Positions 25,773 to 34,591 of a DNA stretch of 64,000 bases are shown here, piece after piece (positions within the stretch are counted from its first letter, which is position 1; every line of letters begins with the position of its first letter). Under the pieces are notes generated by a model. It was not told the DNA's origin and searched no databases. It saw only the letters and a program-made list of their open reading frames with translations. The translations under genes were made by a program, and so were the position numbers. Source of the stretch: Pedobacter fastidiosus (GTDB lineage: Bacteria; Bacteroidota; Bacteroidia; Sphingobacteriales; Sphingobacteriaceae); assembly GCF_014306625.1 (NCBI RefSeq), contig NZ_JACRYL010000001.1, positions 333,470-397,469 of the forward strand, written 5' to 3'.

Positions 25773-27086
25773 TTAATTGGTTAAATTTATATTTCCGCTG
25801 ATTTCTTTCAACGTTGTTTCTGCAAGTTTAGCTTGATATTGCATTTCGATGAAACGATTTTTTGCATCGATTGCGTTTCTCTGCGCCTCTCTTAATTCTA
25901 GCGGAGCAATGCTCCCTAAACGGTATTTTGCAAGTGTGATATCTAAGTTTTCTTTAGCGATGTCTACATTTCTTTGCTCGAGTTTTACCAAATCTAAATA
26001 AGTACTATAGTTTTGATAGGCTGAAAGCAATTGTGCATTAACATCAAGCTTGGTCTTACTCAACGTAAGCAATGAATTGTCTATGTCGATTTTAGCATTG
26101 CGTTCCTGTTGGCGTTGCAAAAAGCCGTTAAAAATATTTAAGCTTGCTGTTACTCCATAAGTAAAACCATTTGCAGCAAACTTTTGGTTAAAACCTGTTG
26201 GGCTCGTACTGTTTGCCCTGCTATAACCAGAATTTAAACTTACTGCCGGATATCTTGCTCCTCTAACTGATTTCAGCGTTAAGGATGCAATTCTTTGGTT
26301 AATAAATGCATTTTGAACATTTGGATTTTGCTTTTCTGCTATTTCTGCCAACTGACTATAAACTAGGCTTCCATCTACACCAATAGAATTAACAACAGTA
26401 AAGTTGGTGCTAATTTCTCTAACCATTAACTGGTTTAAGCGTACTTTGGCAATTTGCAGTTCGTTTTTAGTTTGCAGGTAATTTGAGGTATCCGTATTGT
26501 AATCTACCTGAGCGGTCAATACATCTAGCTTAGAACCACGACCCAATTCCAGCTTTGTTTTTGCAATTTGCGTTCTTAAAACAGAAACATCCATTGCGCT
26601 ATCCGCAGCAATTACAAGTTGCTGTTGCCTCACCACATCATAATAAGCAGTAATCACATCAGAAACTGTGGTTAAAATAGTTAAACGCGAATTTAATTCA
26701 CCTTGTTTTTGCAGTTCTTTCAATCTGTCATAATTGGCGAACATGGTAAAACCATCAAAAATGGTCCAGTTTAAATCGGCTCCCAAACTGTTATTGGTGC
26801 TTTTTGCTCCTTTTATTACTCGATCCTCTCCAGTTACCGGCGTTTGTCTGGTATTCTGAATACTTCCTCCATTTGTATAACTAGCAGCAACATTTGGCAA
26901 CATACCTGCATTGCCAATGGTTGCATTATTTTTTGCAATATCGATGTTGTTCTTGCTTATTTTAATGTCGTAATTATTTTGAAGCGCAATTGAAATTGCA
27001 TCTTGCAAACTGAGTTGTTCTTGGGCAAAAGCCGAAAGCGAACATAAATTCAGCAATACTATAAATAGGTTTAATCTTTTGCTCAT
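25773..27086 (-). CDS. TolC-family outer-membrane efflux protein
   Basis: 437 residues with a signal peptide (about 1-21, ending AFAQ) and two repeated OEP domains of long coiled-coil helices. The segments LSLQDAISIALQNNYDIKISK near the N-terminus and LGSIAPLELREAQRNAIDAK near the C-terminus are family landmarks. It forms the outer-membrane channel for the adjacent RND pump; the start lies 5 bp past the pump gene stop, so the two are one operon. Substrate unknown. Confidence 0.94.
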   Translation of the reverse strand: MSKRLNLFIVLLNLCSLSAFAQEQLSLQDAISIALQNNYDIKISKNNIDIAKNNATIGNAGMLPNVAASYTNGGSIQNTRQTPVTGEDRVIKGAKSTNNSLGADLNWTIFDGFTMFANYDRLKELQKQGELNSRLTILTTVSDVITAYYDVVRQQQLVIAADSAMDVSVLRTQIAKTKLELGRGSKLDVLTAQVDYNTDTSNYLQTKNELQIAKVRLNQLMVREISTNFTVVNSIGVDGSLVYSQLAEIAEKQNPNVQNAFINQRIASLTLKSVRGARYPAVSLNSGYSRANSTSPTGFNQKFAANGFTYGVTASLNIFNGFLQRQQERNAKIDIDNSLLTLSKTKLDVNAQLLSAYQNYSTYLDLVKLEQRNVDIAKENLDITLAKYRLGSIAPLELREAQRNAIDAKNRFIEMQYQAKLAETTLKEISGNINLTN

Positions 27087-27091
27087 GTTAT

Positions 27092-30000
27092 CTATTTTGA
27101 TCCCTCCAATGCTTCATGTTCAAAACGCTCGGCTTCTTTTAAATCCTTATTTGGTTTGTACGGTTTAGCCCAGTATGAATAAATTGCTGGGATTACAAAA
27201 AGGGTTAAAATCAACGAAAATAATGTTCCGCCAACAATAACGGTTCCCATACTCATTCTGCTTTTTGCGGCTGCACCTAAAGCCAACGCAATAGGTAAGG
27301 CGCCAATTGCAATGGCCAAACTTGTCATTAAAATTGGTCGTAAACGAGAAACCGCAGCTTCGCGAATGGCTTCGGGAATTGGAATACCTTTTTCTTTAAG
27401 CTGGTTGGCGAATTCTACAATTAAAATACCATTTTTGGTTACCAAACCGATTAGCATAATGGTACCAATCTGACTGAAAATATTCCAACTTTGACCACAT
27501 AACCAGAGCGATAAAAATGCCCCGGCAACCGCCATTGGCACCGTTAAAATAATAATAATTGGATCTTTAAAACTCTCAAACTGTGCCGATAGAATTAAAT
27601 AAACCAATAACAACGCTAAGCCAAAGGCGAAAAATGTGTTTGAAGAACTTTCTTTAAAATCTCTAGATTCACCACTTAAATCAGTCGAAAAACTTTCATC
27701 CAAAACCTTTTTTGCAATGGCATCCATCGCGTCAATTCCATCACCAATACTTTTTCCCGGCGCTAAACCTGCAGAAACCGTAGCTGCAATAAAACGGTTA
27801 TTTCTGTACAATTGTGGCGGACTACTTTCTTCTTTTGCCGTAACCAAATTATCCAGCTGAACCAATTCCCCACTATCATTCCGAACATAAACCGAACTTA
27901 AATCCAAAGGATCTTTCCGGTCACCACGATCGAACTGTCCAATAACCTGATACTGCTTTCCATTCATAAAGAAATACGAAAACCTTTGCCCACTTAAACC
28001 AAGGTTTAAGGTTTGCGCAATTGCAGCGATGGAAACACCAAGGTTTTTAGCTTTATCTCGATCAATAGTTAAGTTAATTTCTGGTTTATTAAACTTCAGG
28101 TTTACATCCGAAGTGGTAAATGTCGGGTCTTTTGAAACCTCATCCATAAACAATGGAACTTTCTCTCTCAGTTTCTCGAAATTTTGAGCCTGAATAATAT
28201 AACTAATAGGTAAACCACCTCTACGACCAACAGAAATGGTGGGTTGCTGATTTACAATCGTTTTTCCTTCGGTATATTTTTTAGTAATTTTTGTAAGCTG
28301 ATCAGCAATTTGCTGTTGGGTTCTTTCTCGATCTTCGGGATCGACCAAGCCCATGCGCAAAAATCCAGAGTTTACAGAACCTGATCCTCCAAAACCTGGT
28401 GAAGTAATGGTAATGTTTACATTTTTTTCGGGAACCGAATCGATAACTAATTGATTCAGTTTCATGATAAACTTGTCTGTATAAGCGAAGGAAGCGCCTT
28501 CTGGTGTGGTCACATTAATGTTAATTGCACTTCTATCATCATAAGGAGCGGTTTCTTTTGGAAGAATTTTCCAAAAGAGAAAAATCAAGCCCATACAAAC
28601 CAAAATAATTGGAATGGATAACCATCTTTTATCTAAAAACTTATTTAGATTGGTTTCGTAACCGTCGTTCAGCTTAACAAAATAAGGCTCTGTCCAGTTG
28701 TAGAATTTTGAAGGCTTGTGTCCACCTTTTTTCATCAGATAAGCGTTAAGCATTGGCGTTAACGTAAGCGATACAAAAGCAGATACCAATACGGCTGCGC
28801 CAATTACAACCCCGAATTCCCTAAACAGTCGCCCAACAAATCCCTGTAAAAATATTACTGGAAGGAATACGGCAGCAAGCGTAATTGAGATGGAAATAAC
28901 AGCGAAAAAGATTTCATTTGAACCTTTAATTGCAGCCTCAAACGGCGACATTCCTTCCTCAACTTTCTTAAATATATTTTCCGTTACCACAATTCCATCA
29001 TCCACTACCAAACCCGTGGCCAAAACAATTGCAAGTAAACTCAATACGTTAATGGAGAATCCAAAAGCGTACATAATAAAGAATGTAAAAATTAAGGAAA
29101 CTGGAATATCGATTAACGGTCGGAAAGCAATTGCCCAATCTCTAAAGAATAAATAGATAATCAGAATTACCAAGATAAGCGATAAACCAATGGTTTCGGC
29201 TACTTCGGTTACCGAACGTTTAATAAATAGGGTAGTATCTAAAGCAACTTTAAGTTTAATATCCTGCGGGATATCTGCTTTTAACTTATCAAAACGCTTA
29301 TAAAATTCGTTACTGATATCTAGATAATTTGCGCCAGGCTGAGGGATAATCGCAACGGCAACCATCGGTCTGCCAGATTCTCGTAAAATGGTTTCTTCAT
29401 TTTCAGGACCTAAAACTGCGTAGCCAACATCCTTTAATTTGATTACCTGATTGCTGTCCGTTTTTAATATTAGGTTGTTAAACTGCGATTCGTTGGTTAG
29501 TTTACCGAGTGTTTTAACAGTAAGCTCGGTTGTTGCGCCGGTAATTTTTCCTGATGGCAATTCAACATTTTCATTATCTAGCGCCGTTACAATATCTTGA
29601 GAAGTTAAACCATAAGCACTTAACTTATTCGGATCCATCCAAATCCGCATGGCATATTTTCTTTGTCCTTGAATTTGAACACTACTAACACCCGGAATGG
29701 TCTGAATACGATCGGCAATAACATTTTCAGCAAAATCACTTAATTCTAGTGTATTTCTTTTATCGCTCTGGATGGTCATCGATAAAATCGCATCCGAATT
29801 TGCATCAGCCTTACTTACGGTTGGCAAACCATCAATATCTTTAGGGAGCGTTCTTGCTGCCTGCGAAACTTTATCGCGAACATCGTTGGCGGCTTCCTCG
29901 ATGTTTTTATCAAGATTAAATTCGATGGTAATATTACTGGTACCCTGATTACTTGAAGAGGAAATATTACGAATTCCATCAATCGAGTTGATTGATTTTT

Positions 30001-30202
30001 CTAAAGGTTCGGTAATCTGCGATTCTATAATATCTGAGTTGGCTCCGGGGTAAGATGTTCTCACAGAAACCACTGTTGGATCGATAGATGGATACTCACG
30101 GACGCCCAAAAAGTTATAACCGATTATCCCAAAAAGGACAATCATTAGGTTCATAACAATAGCAAGAACCGGTCTTTTTATACTGGTGGTCGAAATACTC
30201 AT
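27092..30202 (-). CDS. RND-family efflux transporter permease (HAE1/AcrB-like)
   Basis: 1036 residues, the usual RND length. It has an N-terminal TM helix, two large periplasmic loops (about 30-330 and 555-860) and two groups of TM helices. The proton-relay aspartate pair is in TGLVVDDGIVVTENI in TM4 and the repeated GLVTKNGILIVEFANQ is in TM10. YPGANSDIIESQITEPLE is the typical first-loop motif. It is an inner-membrane proton-driven exporter of hydrophobic or amphipathic compounds. Operon with the adaptor (2-bp gap upstream) and TolC protein. By sequence it belongs with multidrug rather than metal pumps: the Met pair expected of CusA is not seen. Confidence 0.95.
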   Translation of the reverse strand: MSISTTSIKRPVLAIVMNLMIVLFGIIGYNFLGVREYPSIDPTVVSVRTSYPGANSDIIESQITEPLEKSINSIDGIRNISSSSNQGTSNITIEFNLDKNIEEAANDVRDKVSQAARTLPKDIDGLPTVSKADANSDAILSMTIQSDKRNTLELSDFAENVIADRIQTIPGVSSVQIQGQRKYAMRIWMDPNKLSAYGLTSQDIVTALDNENVELPSGKITGATTELTVKTLGKLTNESQFNNLILKTDSNQVIKLKDVGYAVLGPENEETILRESGRPMVAVAIIPQPGANYLDISNEFYKRFDKLKADIPQDIKLKVALDTTLFIKRSVTEVAETIGLSLILVILIIYLFFRDWAIAFRPLIDIPVSLIFTFFIMYAFGFSINVLSLLAIVLATGLVVDDGIVVTENIFKKVEEGMSPFEAAIKGSNEIFFAVISISITLAAVFLPVIFLQGFVGRLFREFGVVIGAAVLVSAFVSLTLTPMLNAYLMKKGGHKPSKFYNWTEPYFVKLNDGYETNLNKFLDKRWLSIPIILVCMGLIFLFWKILPKETAPYDDRSAININVTTPEGASFAYTDKFIMKLNQLVIDSVPEKNVNITITSPGFGGSGSVNSGFLRMGLVDPEDRERTQQQIADQLTKITKKYTEGKTIVNQQPTISVGRRGGLPISYIIQAQNFEKLREKVPLFMDEVSKDPTFTTSDVNLKFNKPEINLTIDRDKAKNLGVSIAAIAQTLNLGLSGQRFSYFFMNGKQYQVIGQFDRGDRKDPLDLSSVYVRNDSGELVQLDNLVTAKEESSPPQLYRNNRFIAATVSAGLAPGKSIGDGIDAMDAIAKKVLDESFSTDLSGESRDFKESSSNTFFAFGLALLLVYLILSAQFESFKDPIIIILTVPMAVAGAFLSLWLCGQSWNIFSQIGTIMLIGLVTKNGILIVEFANQLKEKGIPIPEAIREAAVSRLRPILMTSLAIAIGALPIALALGAAAKSRMSMGTVIVGGTLFSLILTLFVIPAIYSYWAKPYKPNKDLKEAERFEHEALEGSK

Positions 30203-30204
30203 AC

Positions 30205-31293
30205 TTATTGTTTAACCAAATGAACTTTTACCGGAGCGTCTTTTTTCAATGCCATTGATCCTGTTGTTAAAACAGTGTCGCCAACTTTTAAGCCAGAGGT
30301 TATCACAATGTTTTCGTCTGTACGGGTTCCTGCTTCAACTTTTACTTCCTGTGCCTTTCCGTTTTTTTGGATGTAAACAATTTTTCCTTTTAAAACAGGA
30401 ACAACTGCTTCATTTGGAATTAGAATAGCATCTATTAATGTATTTAATGCCAGTTTTATTTTAGCGAAAGATCCTGGTAGCAAAGCATTATCTGCATTTG
30501 ATGCTAGCGCTCTAATTTGTAGAGTTCTTGTTGTGGCATTAATTCCTGGCTCAATTGCATAAACTTTTCCAATGTTTTCTTTTGAAGAACCATCAGTAGT
30601 AAAGGTGATTTCTGAGTTCACTTTTATCTGCCCAGCATATTTTTCTGGTACTGAGAAGGTAACCTTAATTGGGTTTGTGCTTACTAAATTTGCAATTGTA
30701 GTTGCGGGAGTTAAATACGTACCGGCTGAAATATTTCTTAAACCAACTCGTCCGGTAAATGGTGCACGGATTGTAGTTTTTGCCAGTTGCGCTCTAATTA
30801 ATTGCGATTGTGCCTGTAAAGATTTTAAATCTGCTAAGGAAGTATCGTACTCTTCCTGACTGATTGCTCCTTTTGCCAAAAGTTGTTTAGCCCTATTTTC
30901 GTTTGTTCCAGATAAGCGTTGTTTAGTTAAGGCTTCTTGCAGTTGAGCCTGAATATCTAAATCGTTAACTTTTACTAAAACGCTTCCTTTTGAAACGGTT
31001 GAGCCTTCTTTGAAAAAGATTCCGGTAACCAATCCAGAAACTTCACTTTTCAATACAACAGATTCATTGGCATCAATTGCACCAGTAATTTCTAAGTCGT
31101 TATCAAACGAAACAGGTTTTACTATAATCCCATCAACTACTAAAGGTGCAGATTTTCCACCTTTTCCGCCTTTGGCCTGTCCGGCACCCGCTCCACCTTT
31201 ACCTTCTATTTTTTTGTTTGCGCTAATGCGATAATAAACTAAATAAGCTAGCCCAAGCGCTAGAATAATGTAAAAAATATACCTTTTCTTCAT
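30205..31293 (-). CDS. RND efflux periplasmic adaptor (membrane fusion protein)
   Basis: 362 residues. One N-terminal TM/signal-anchor (about 5-22) is followed by a Gly/Lys-rich linker (about 30-46), then a barrel-sandwich (lipoyl-like) domain split around an alpha-hairpin (LQEALTKQRLSG...SLQAQSQLIRAQLAKT), with TIRAPFTGRVGL closing it, a beta-barrel and a membrane-proximal domain. It bridges the RND pump and TolC. First gene of the three-gene efflux operon. The Gly-rich linker is unusual in composition but common in Bacteroidota adaptors. Confidence 0.94.
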   Translation of the reverse strand: MKKRYIFYIILALGLAYLVYYRISANKKIEGKGGAGAGQAKGGKGGKSAPLVVDGIIVKPVSFDNDLEITGAIDANESVVLKSEVSGLVTGIFFKEGSTVSKGSVLVKVNDLDIQAQLQEALTKQRLSGTNENRAKQLLAKGAISQEEYDTSLADLKSLQAQSQLIRAQLAKTTIRAPFTGRVGLRNISAGTYLTPATTIANLVSTNPIKVTFSVPEKYAGQIKVNSEITFTTDGSSKENIGKVYAIEPGINATTRTLQIRALASNADNALLPGSFAKIKLALNTLIDAILIPNEAVVPVLKGKIVYIQKNGKAQEVKVEAGTRTDENIVITSGLKVGDTVLTTGSMALKKDAPVKVHLVKQ

Positions 31294-31344
31294 GTATTTG
31301 TGTGTGTATTGCCTTTCAGAACATCAATATATTAAGAAATGTTC

Positions 31345-31352
31345 CAAAAATA
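31345..31352 (-). promoter_or_regulatory. Possible -7 box of the efflux operon
   Basis: On the minus strand TATTTTTG matches the Bacteroidota TAnnTTTG -7 element, 52 bp upstream of the adaptor start. No TTTG -33 box at ideal spacing is present, so support is weak. The rest of 31294-31565 shows nothing else. Confidence 0.3.
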
Positions 31353-31565
31353 GTCTGTAAAAATATTCAATTTGTTTAACCTTAAATTCGTTGTATTAAG
31401 GATGTTACTAAATTGCTTGTAAGTAATTAGTTAGAAATATAAACGCGTTAAGCTGAAGTTCAAGCACCGATTTTATAATCTTTTGAGTAAAATTTATCTC
31501 TCAATTCGCATTTAAATTTTAAAGGATGGAGAGAAACTATAAATTTGTTGCAAAACACCATCAAT

Positions 31566-33395
31566 ATGTTTATTAGAAAATCAATTTTAAGTTTAGTTTT
31601 ATTACTAACGTGTATTATGGCAGCGAAGGCGCAGGTAAAAATAGGTTTCGAGGTTTCCTTTAAAGAACCGCAGGCACATTATGCCGAAGTTCAGATGAAT
31701 ATTTCTGGTTTGGTTAAAGATTTTGTGGATGTAAAAATGCCAGTTTGGACTCCAGGTTCATATTTGGTTCGTGAGTTTGAAAAAAGTGTAGAAGAATTTA
31801 AGGCTACAGCATCTGGCAAAGCTGTTAGAGTAGAAAAGGTAAGAAAAAATACTTGGAGAATCTTTTCGGCGAAGGCTGCAAATATTCAAATCAATTATCG
31901 TGTATATGCATTTGAAATCTCCGTACGTACGCCTTTTATCGATGAATCTCATGCCTTTTTATCTCCAACGGGAATTTTCATGCATCCTGATGGAATGATT
32001 AAATCGCCTAGTACAGTTAAAATTGTTCCCTTTAAAACATGGAGCAAAGTTTCTACAGGCTTAACTCCAGTTGCTGGCGAAAGCTTTACTTATAAAGCAA
32101 CTGATTTTGATATTTTATATGATAGTCCTATTGAAGTGGGCAATCAAGATGTTTTCGAATTTATGGCTTCGGGTGTTCGCCATGAAGTGGCTATGTATGG
32201 TGGTGGAAACTACGATAAAGAAAAACTAAAGGTAGATATGGCTAAAATTGTAGAACAGGAAACTGCAGTTTATGGCGAAAATCCCAATAAATACTACCTA
32301 TTTATTGTGCATAATTTTGCTCGCGGTGGCGGAGGTTTAGAACATTTAAACTCCACTACTTTAGGCGCAACAAGAGATGCCTACAATACGGATAAAGGTT
32401 ACAATGGCTTTTTGGGATTGGTTGCGCACGAATATCATCACCTTTGGAATGTTAAACGTTTGCGTCCGGTTGCTTTAGGTCCGTTTGATTATGATAATGA
32501 AAATTATACAACCAATTTGTGGGTTGCTGAAGGTTTTACTTCGTATTACGAAAATAAATATATGTACAGGGCTGGTTTTAACGATGCAAATACTTTTGTA
32601 AATGATTTGGCTGGTGGCGTTGCTGTCGTTTTAAATACACCGGGTTCGAAATATCAATCTGCTTCGGCTTCTAGTTACGATGCATGGATTATTGGTTACC
32701 GCCCGAACGAAAATTCTAAAAACAATTCAATTTCTTACTATAATAAAGGGGAGGTAATTGGAATTTTAATGGATTTGGAAATCATCAACGCTACAAAAGG
32801 CGCTAAAAGTTTGGATGATGTTATGAAAGCCATGTATTTACAATGCAAAACTTTAAAACGCGGTTATACCGATGCAGAATTTAAAGCGATGGTAGAGAAA
32901 GTTTCAGGCATTAGCTTTACCAATTTCTGGGCAAAATATGTTAATGGAGTAGATGATGCTGAATACGTTAAATATTTCGGCTATGCTGGTGTAGATGTTT
33001 CTACAGAAAATGCAACCCCTGGAAAGCCCGTAACTGGCGCAAGTGGCCAATTAAGCAACAGTGGTTTGGTTGTAACTTCTGTTACAAGAAATTCTGCAGC
33101 TTGGGTTGATGGATTAAATGTTAATGATGAAATTGTTTCATTAGATGATGTTTCTATTAACGATGCCTTATATACCATCCGACTAAAAAGTCCTTTGCTT
33201 TCTTTGGATATTTTACCAGTTGTGGCTAAAAAGAATATTGGTGAGGTGTTAAAAGTGAAAATTAAACGCGATGGAATTGATAAGGAATTATCTTTAACAC
33301 TAAGGGAAAATCCAAGTGTTCGTTTAAAGGCAACAATTAACGAAAATGCAACACCAGCTCAAAAGGCGATATTTAAGAAATGGGCAGGTAAATAG
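31566..33395 (+). CDS. M61 family metallopeptidase (glycyl aminopeptidase-like) with PDZ domain
   Basis: 609 residues from the ATG at 31566; a TTG 21 bp upstream is possible but the ATG gives a clean signal peptide (about 1-22, ending MAAKAQ). An N-terminal beta-domain is followed by the peptidase core with the zinc motif HEYHH (H288, E289, H292) and third ligand E322 in WVAEGFTSYYE. A C-terminal PDZ domain (about 490-575) follows, with GLVVTSVTRNSAAWVDGLNVNDEI. Predicted periplasmic aminopeptidase preferring small N-terminal residues. Monocistronic: terminator right behind it. Function in the cell unknown. Confidence 0.92.
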   Translation: MFIRKSILSLVLLLTCIMAAKAQVKIGFEVSFKEPQAHYAEVQMNISGLVKDFVDVKMPVWTPGSYLVREFEKSVEEFKATASGKAVRVEKVRKNTWRIFSAKAANIQINYRVYAFEISVRTPFIDESHAFLSPTGIFMHPDGMIKSPSTVKIVPFKTWSKVSTGLTPVAGESFTYKATDFDILYDSPIEVGNQDVFEFMASGVRHEVAMYGGGNYDKEKLKVDMAKIVEQETAVYGENPNKYYLFIVHNFARGGGGLEHLNSTTLGATRDAYNTDKGYNGFLGLVAHEYHHLWNVKRLRPVALGPFDYDNENYTTNLWVAEGFTSYYENKYMYRAGFNDANTFVNDLAGGVAVVLNTPGSKYQSASASSYDAWIIGYRPNENSKNNSISYYNKGEVIGILMDLEIINATKGAKSLDDVMKAMYLQCKTLKRGYTDAEFKAMVEKVSGISFTNFWAKYVNGVDDAEYVKYFGYAGVDVSTENATPGKPVTGASGQLSNSGLVVTSVTRNSAAWVDGLNVNDEIVSLDDVSINDALYTIRLKSPLLSLDILPVVAKKNIGEVLKVKIKRDGIDKELSLTLRENPSVRLKATINENATPAQKAIFKKWAGK

Positions 33396-33417
33396 AAAAA
33401 CTAAAATTTCTGTTGCA

Positions 33418-33457
33418 TAAAAAAACCGATGAGAATTGTTTTCTCATCGGTTTTTTT
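33418..33457 (+). terminator. Rho-independent terminator of the M61 peptidase gene
   Basis: Stem AAAACCGATGAGA/TCTCATCGGTTTT with a short loop and a T run, 23 bp after the stop codon. Confidence 0.9.
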
Positions 33458-33801
33458 ATTGGTATGTGAATTGAGCAACAATTTTTTTGTGACTTTTTGG
33501 GGTAAATTCTCAACGTTTTTAATCCCGATTTTTTAATATTTCCCCAATAATCAACAAAAATAAAAGGAATGGTATGTTTTTGCCAACTAAACAGATTGGC
33601 TTAGTTTTTGGGTATATTAAACTGCCAAGGTTTTTTCTTGAGAGTGTTAATTTATTTTGGCATAGAACAGTTTTACATCCAAAACATTAAACTGTTTGTT
33701 TATTTAGATTCATCATTAGATAGCGTTGGGCTTGTATTGCTTTCCGGTTATACGCCAACGCTATTCTTAATGGTGATGTTTATGATTGAATATTTATAAG
33801 C
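33458..33801. other. Intergenic stretch with no supported gene
   Basis: AT-rich. One 63-codon ORF (33608-33799) has no recognisable features and is not called. No promoter or RNA seen with confidence. Confidence 0.5.
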
Positions 33802-33834
33802 AAAAAAAAATCCCGCACCTAATTGCTACGAGAT
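33802..33834 (-). terminator. Rho-independent terminator of the small OMP gene
   Basis: On the minus strand AATCTCG pairs with CGGGATT (one G-T pair) and is followed by a run of nine T, 27 bp past the gene stop. Confidence 0.7.
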
Positions 33835-33860
33835 TCTATAAATTCTTATTTTATCTTGGC

Positions 33861-34328
33861 CTAGAAAGTATATCTAAAACCTAAACCAAATCTTCCAGCA
33901 TTAAAGTCGCTATCATTGCTGCCAATGTATAATCTTGGTCTCCAATCTAAAGCCAATGCCAAAGGTGCACCACTAAATTTGTAATCCAAACCAACCATTG
34001 GTACTAAATAAAAACTAGAACCTCCATCATAAAGTTGTACTGATGGACCACCACCTAAATACCAATCAAGTCCTTTAGCACCAGAAATTGGAGCATTGTA
34101 CTGTAAAAAGGCTTGCAAAATAGTCGAGTTACCTCCAAATAAAACCTCACCTTGTAAAGCTGCGTTTCTGCTAAAGTGATGTCTAATCGAAGGTCCAACC
34201 AGAGTAGCACCATCACCAAAATCTATACCTAAGCCTAAGCCTGTTTTGTAATTCTGAGCTTTTACACTTGTTGTAGTCATTGCAAACAATGCTACACAAC
34301 CAAAAATAGTAAAGATTAATTTTTTCAT
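33861..34328 (-). CDS. Small outer-membrane beta-barrel protein
   Basis: 155 residues with a signal peptide (1-24, SVKAQ) and then alternating strands with Gly/aromatic pattern, ending in FGLGFRYTF; a C-terminal Phe is typical of OMP assembly signals. Length suits an eight-strand barrel of the OmpW/OMP_b-brl class. No ligand or enzymatic motif. Single gene with its own terminator. Confidence 0.8.
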   Translation of the reverse strand: MKKLIFTIFGCVALFAMTTTSVKAQNYKTGLGLGIDFGDGATLVGPSIRHHFSRNAALQGEVLFGGNSTILQAFLQYNAPISGAKGLDWYLGGGPSVQLYDGGSSFYLVPMVGLDYKFSGAPLALALDWRPRLYIGSNDSDFNAGRFGLGFRYTF

Positions 34329-34591
34329 AATTTGTAATTTATAGGATGTAATTGTTAAAAGTTTTCAACTAAACAACTTTTGTGCCGTTTATGTTTTTTA
34401 GGTAAAAATCTTAATTGATAAAAACAATGCTTGCATAGTAATTTTGTAATTGCTAAGTTTATTTAAAAATTAAGGCATAAAATTTAGGATTAGCATTACA
34501 AAGCAGAACCGAGATTTTCAAACACAAAAAAACAGAGTGGATTACGTCTTTATGTTTGATTTTTTTAACTTAACCAAATATTATAAATTAT

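Noticed and set aside
25773..31293. RND efflux operon as the dedicated exporter of the LanB peptides
   Set aside because: It lies 7.5 kb away on the other strand with htpG and repeats between; the family is general multidrug efflux, and there is no sequence evidence for a link.
33608..33799. 63-codon plus-strand ORF
   Set aside because: No signal peptide, domain or neighbour support.
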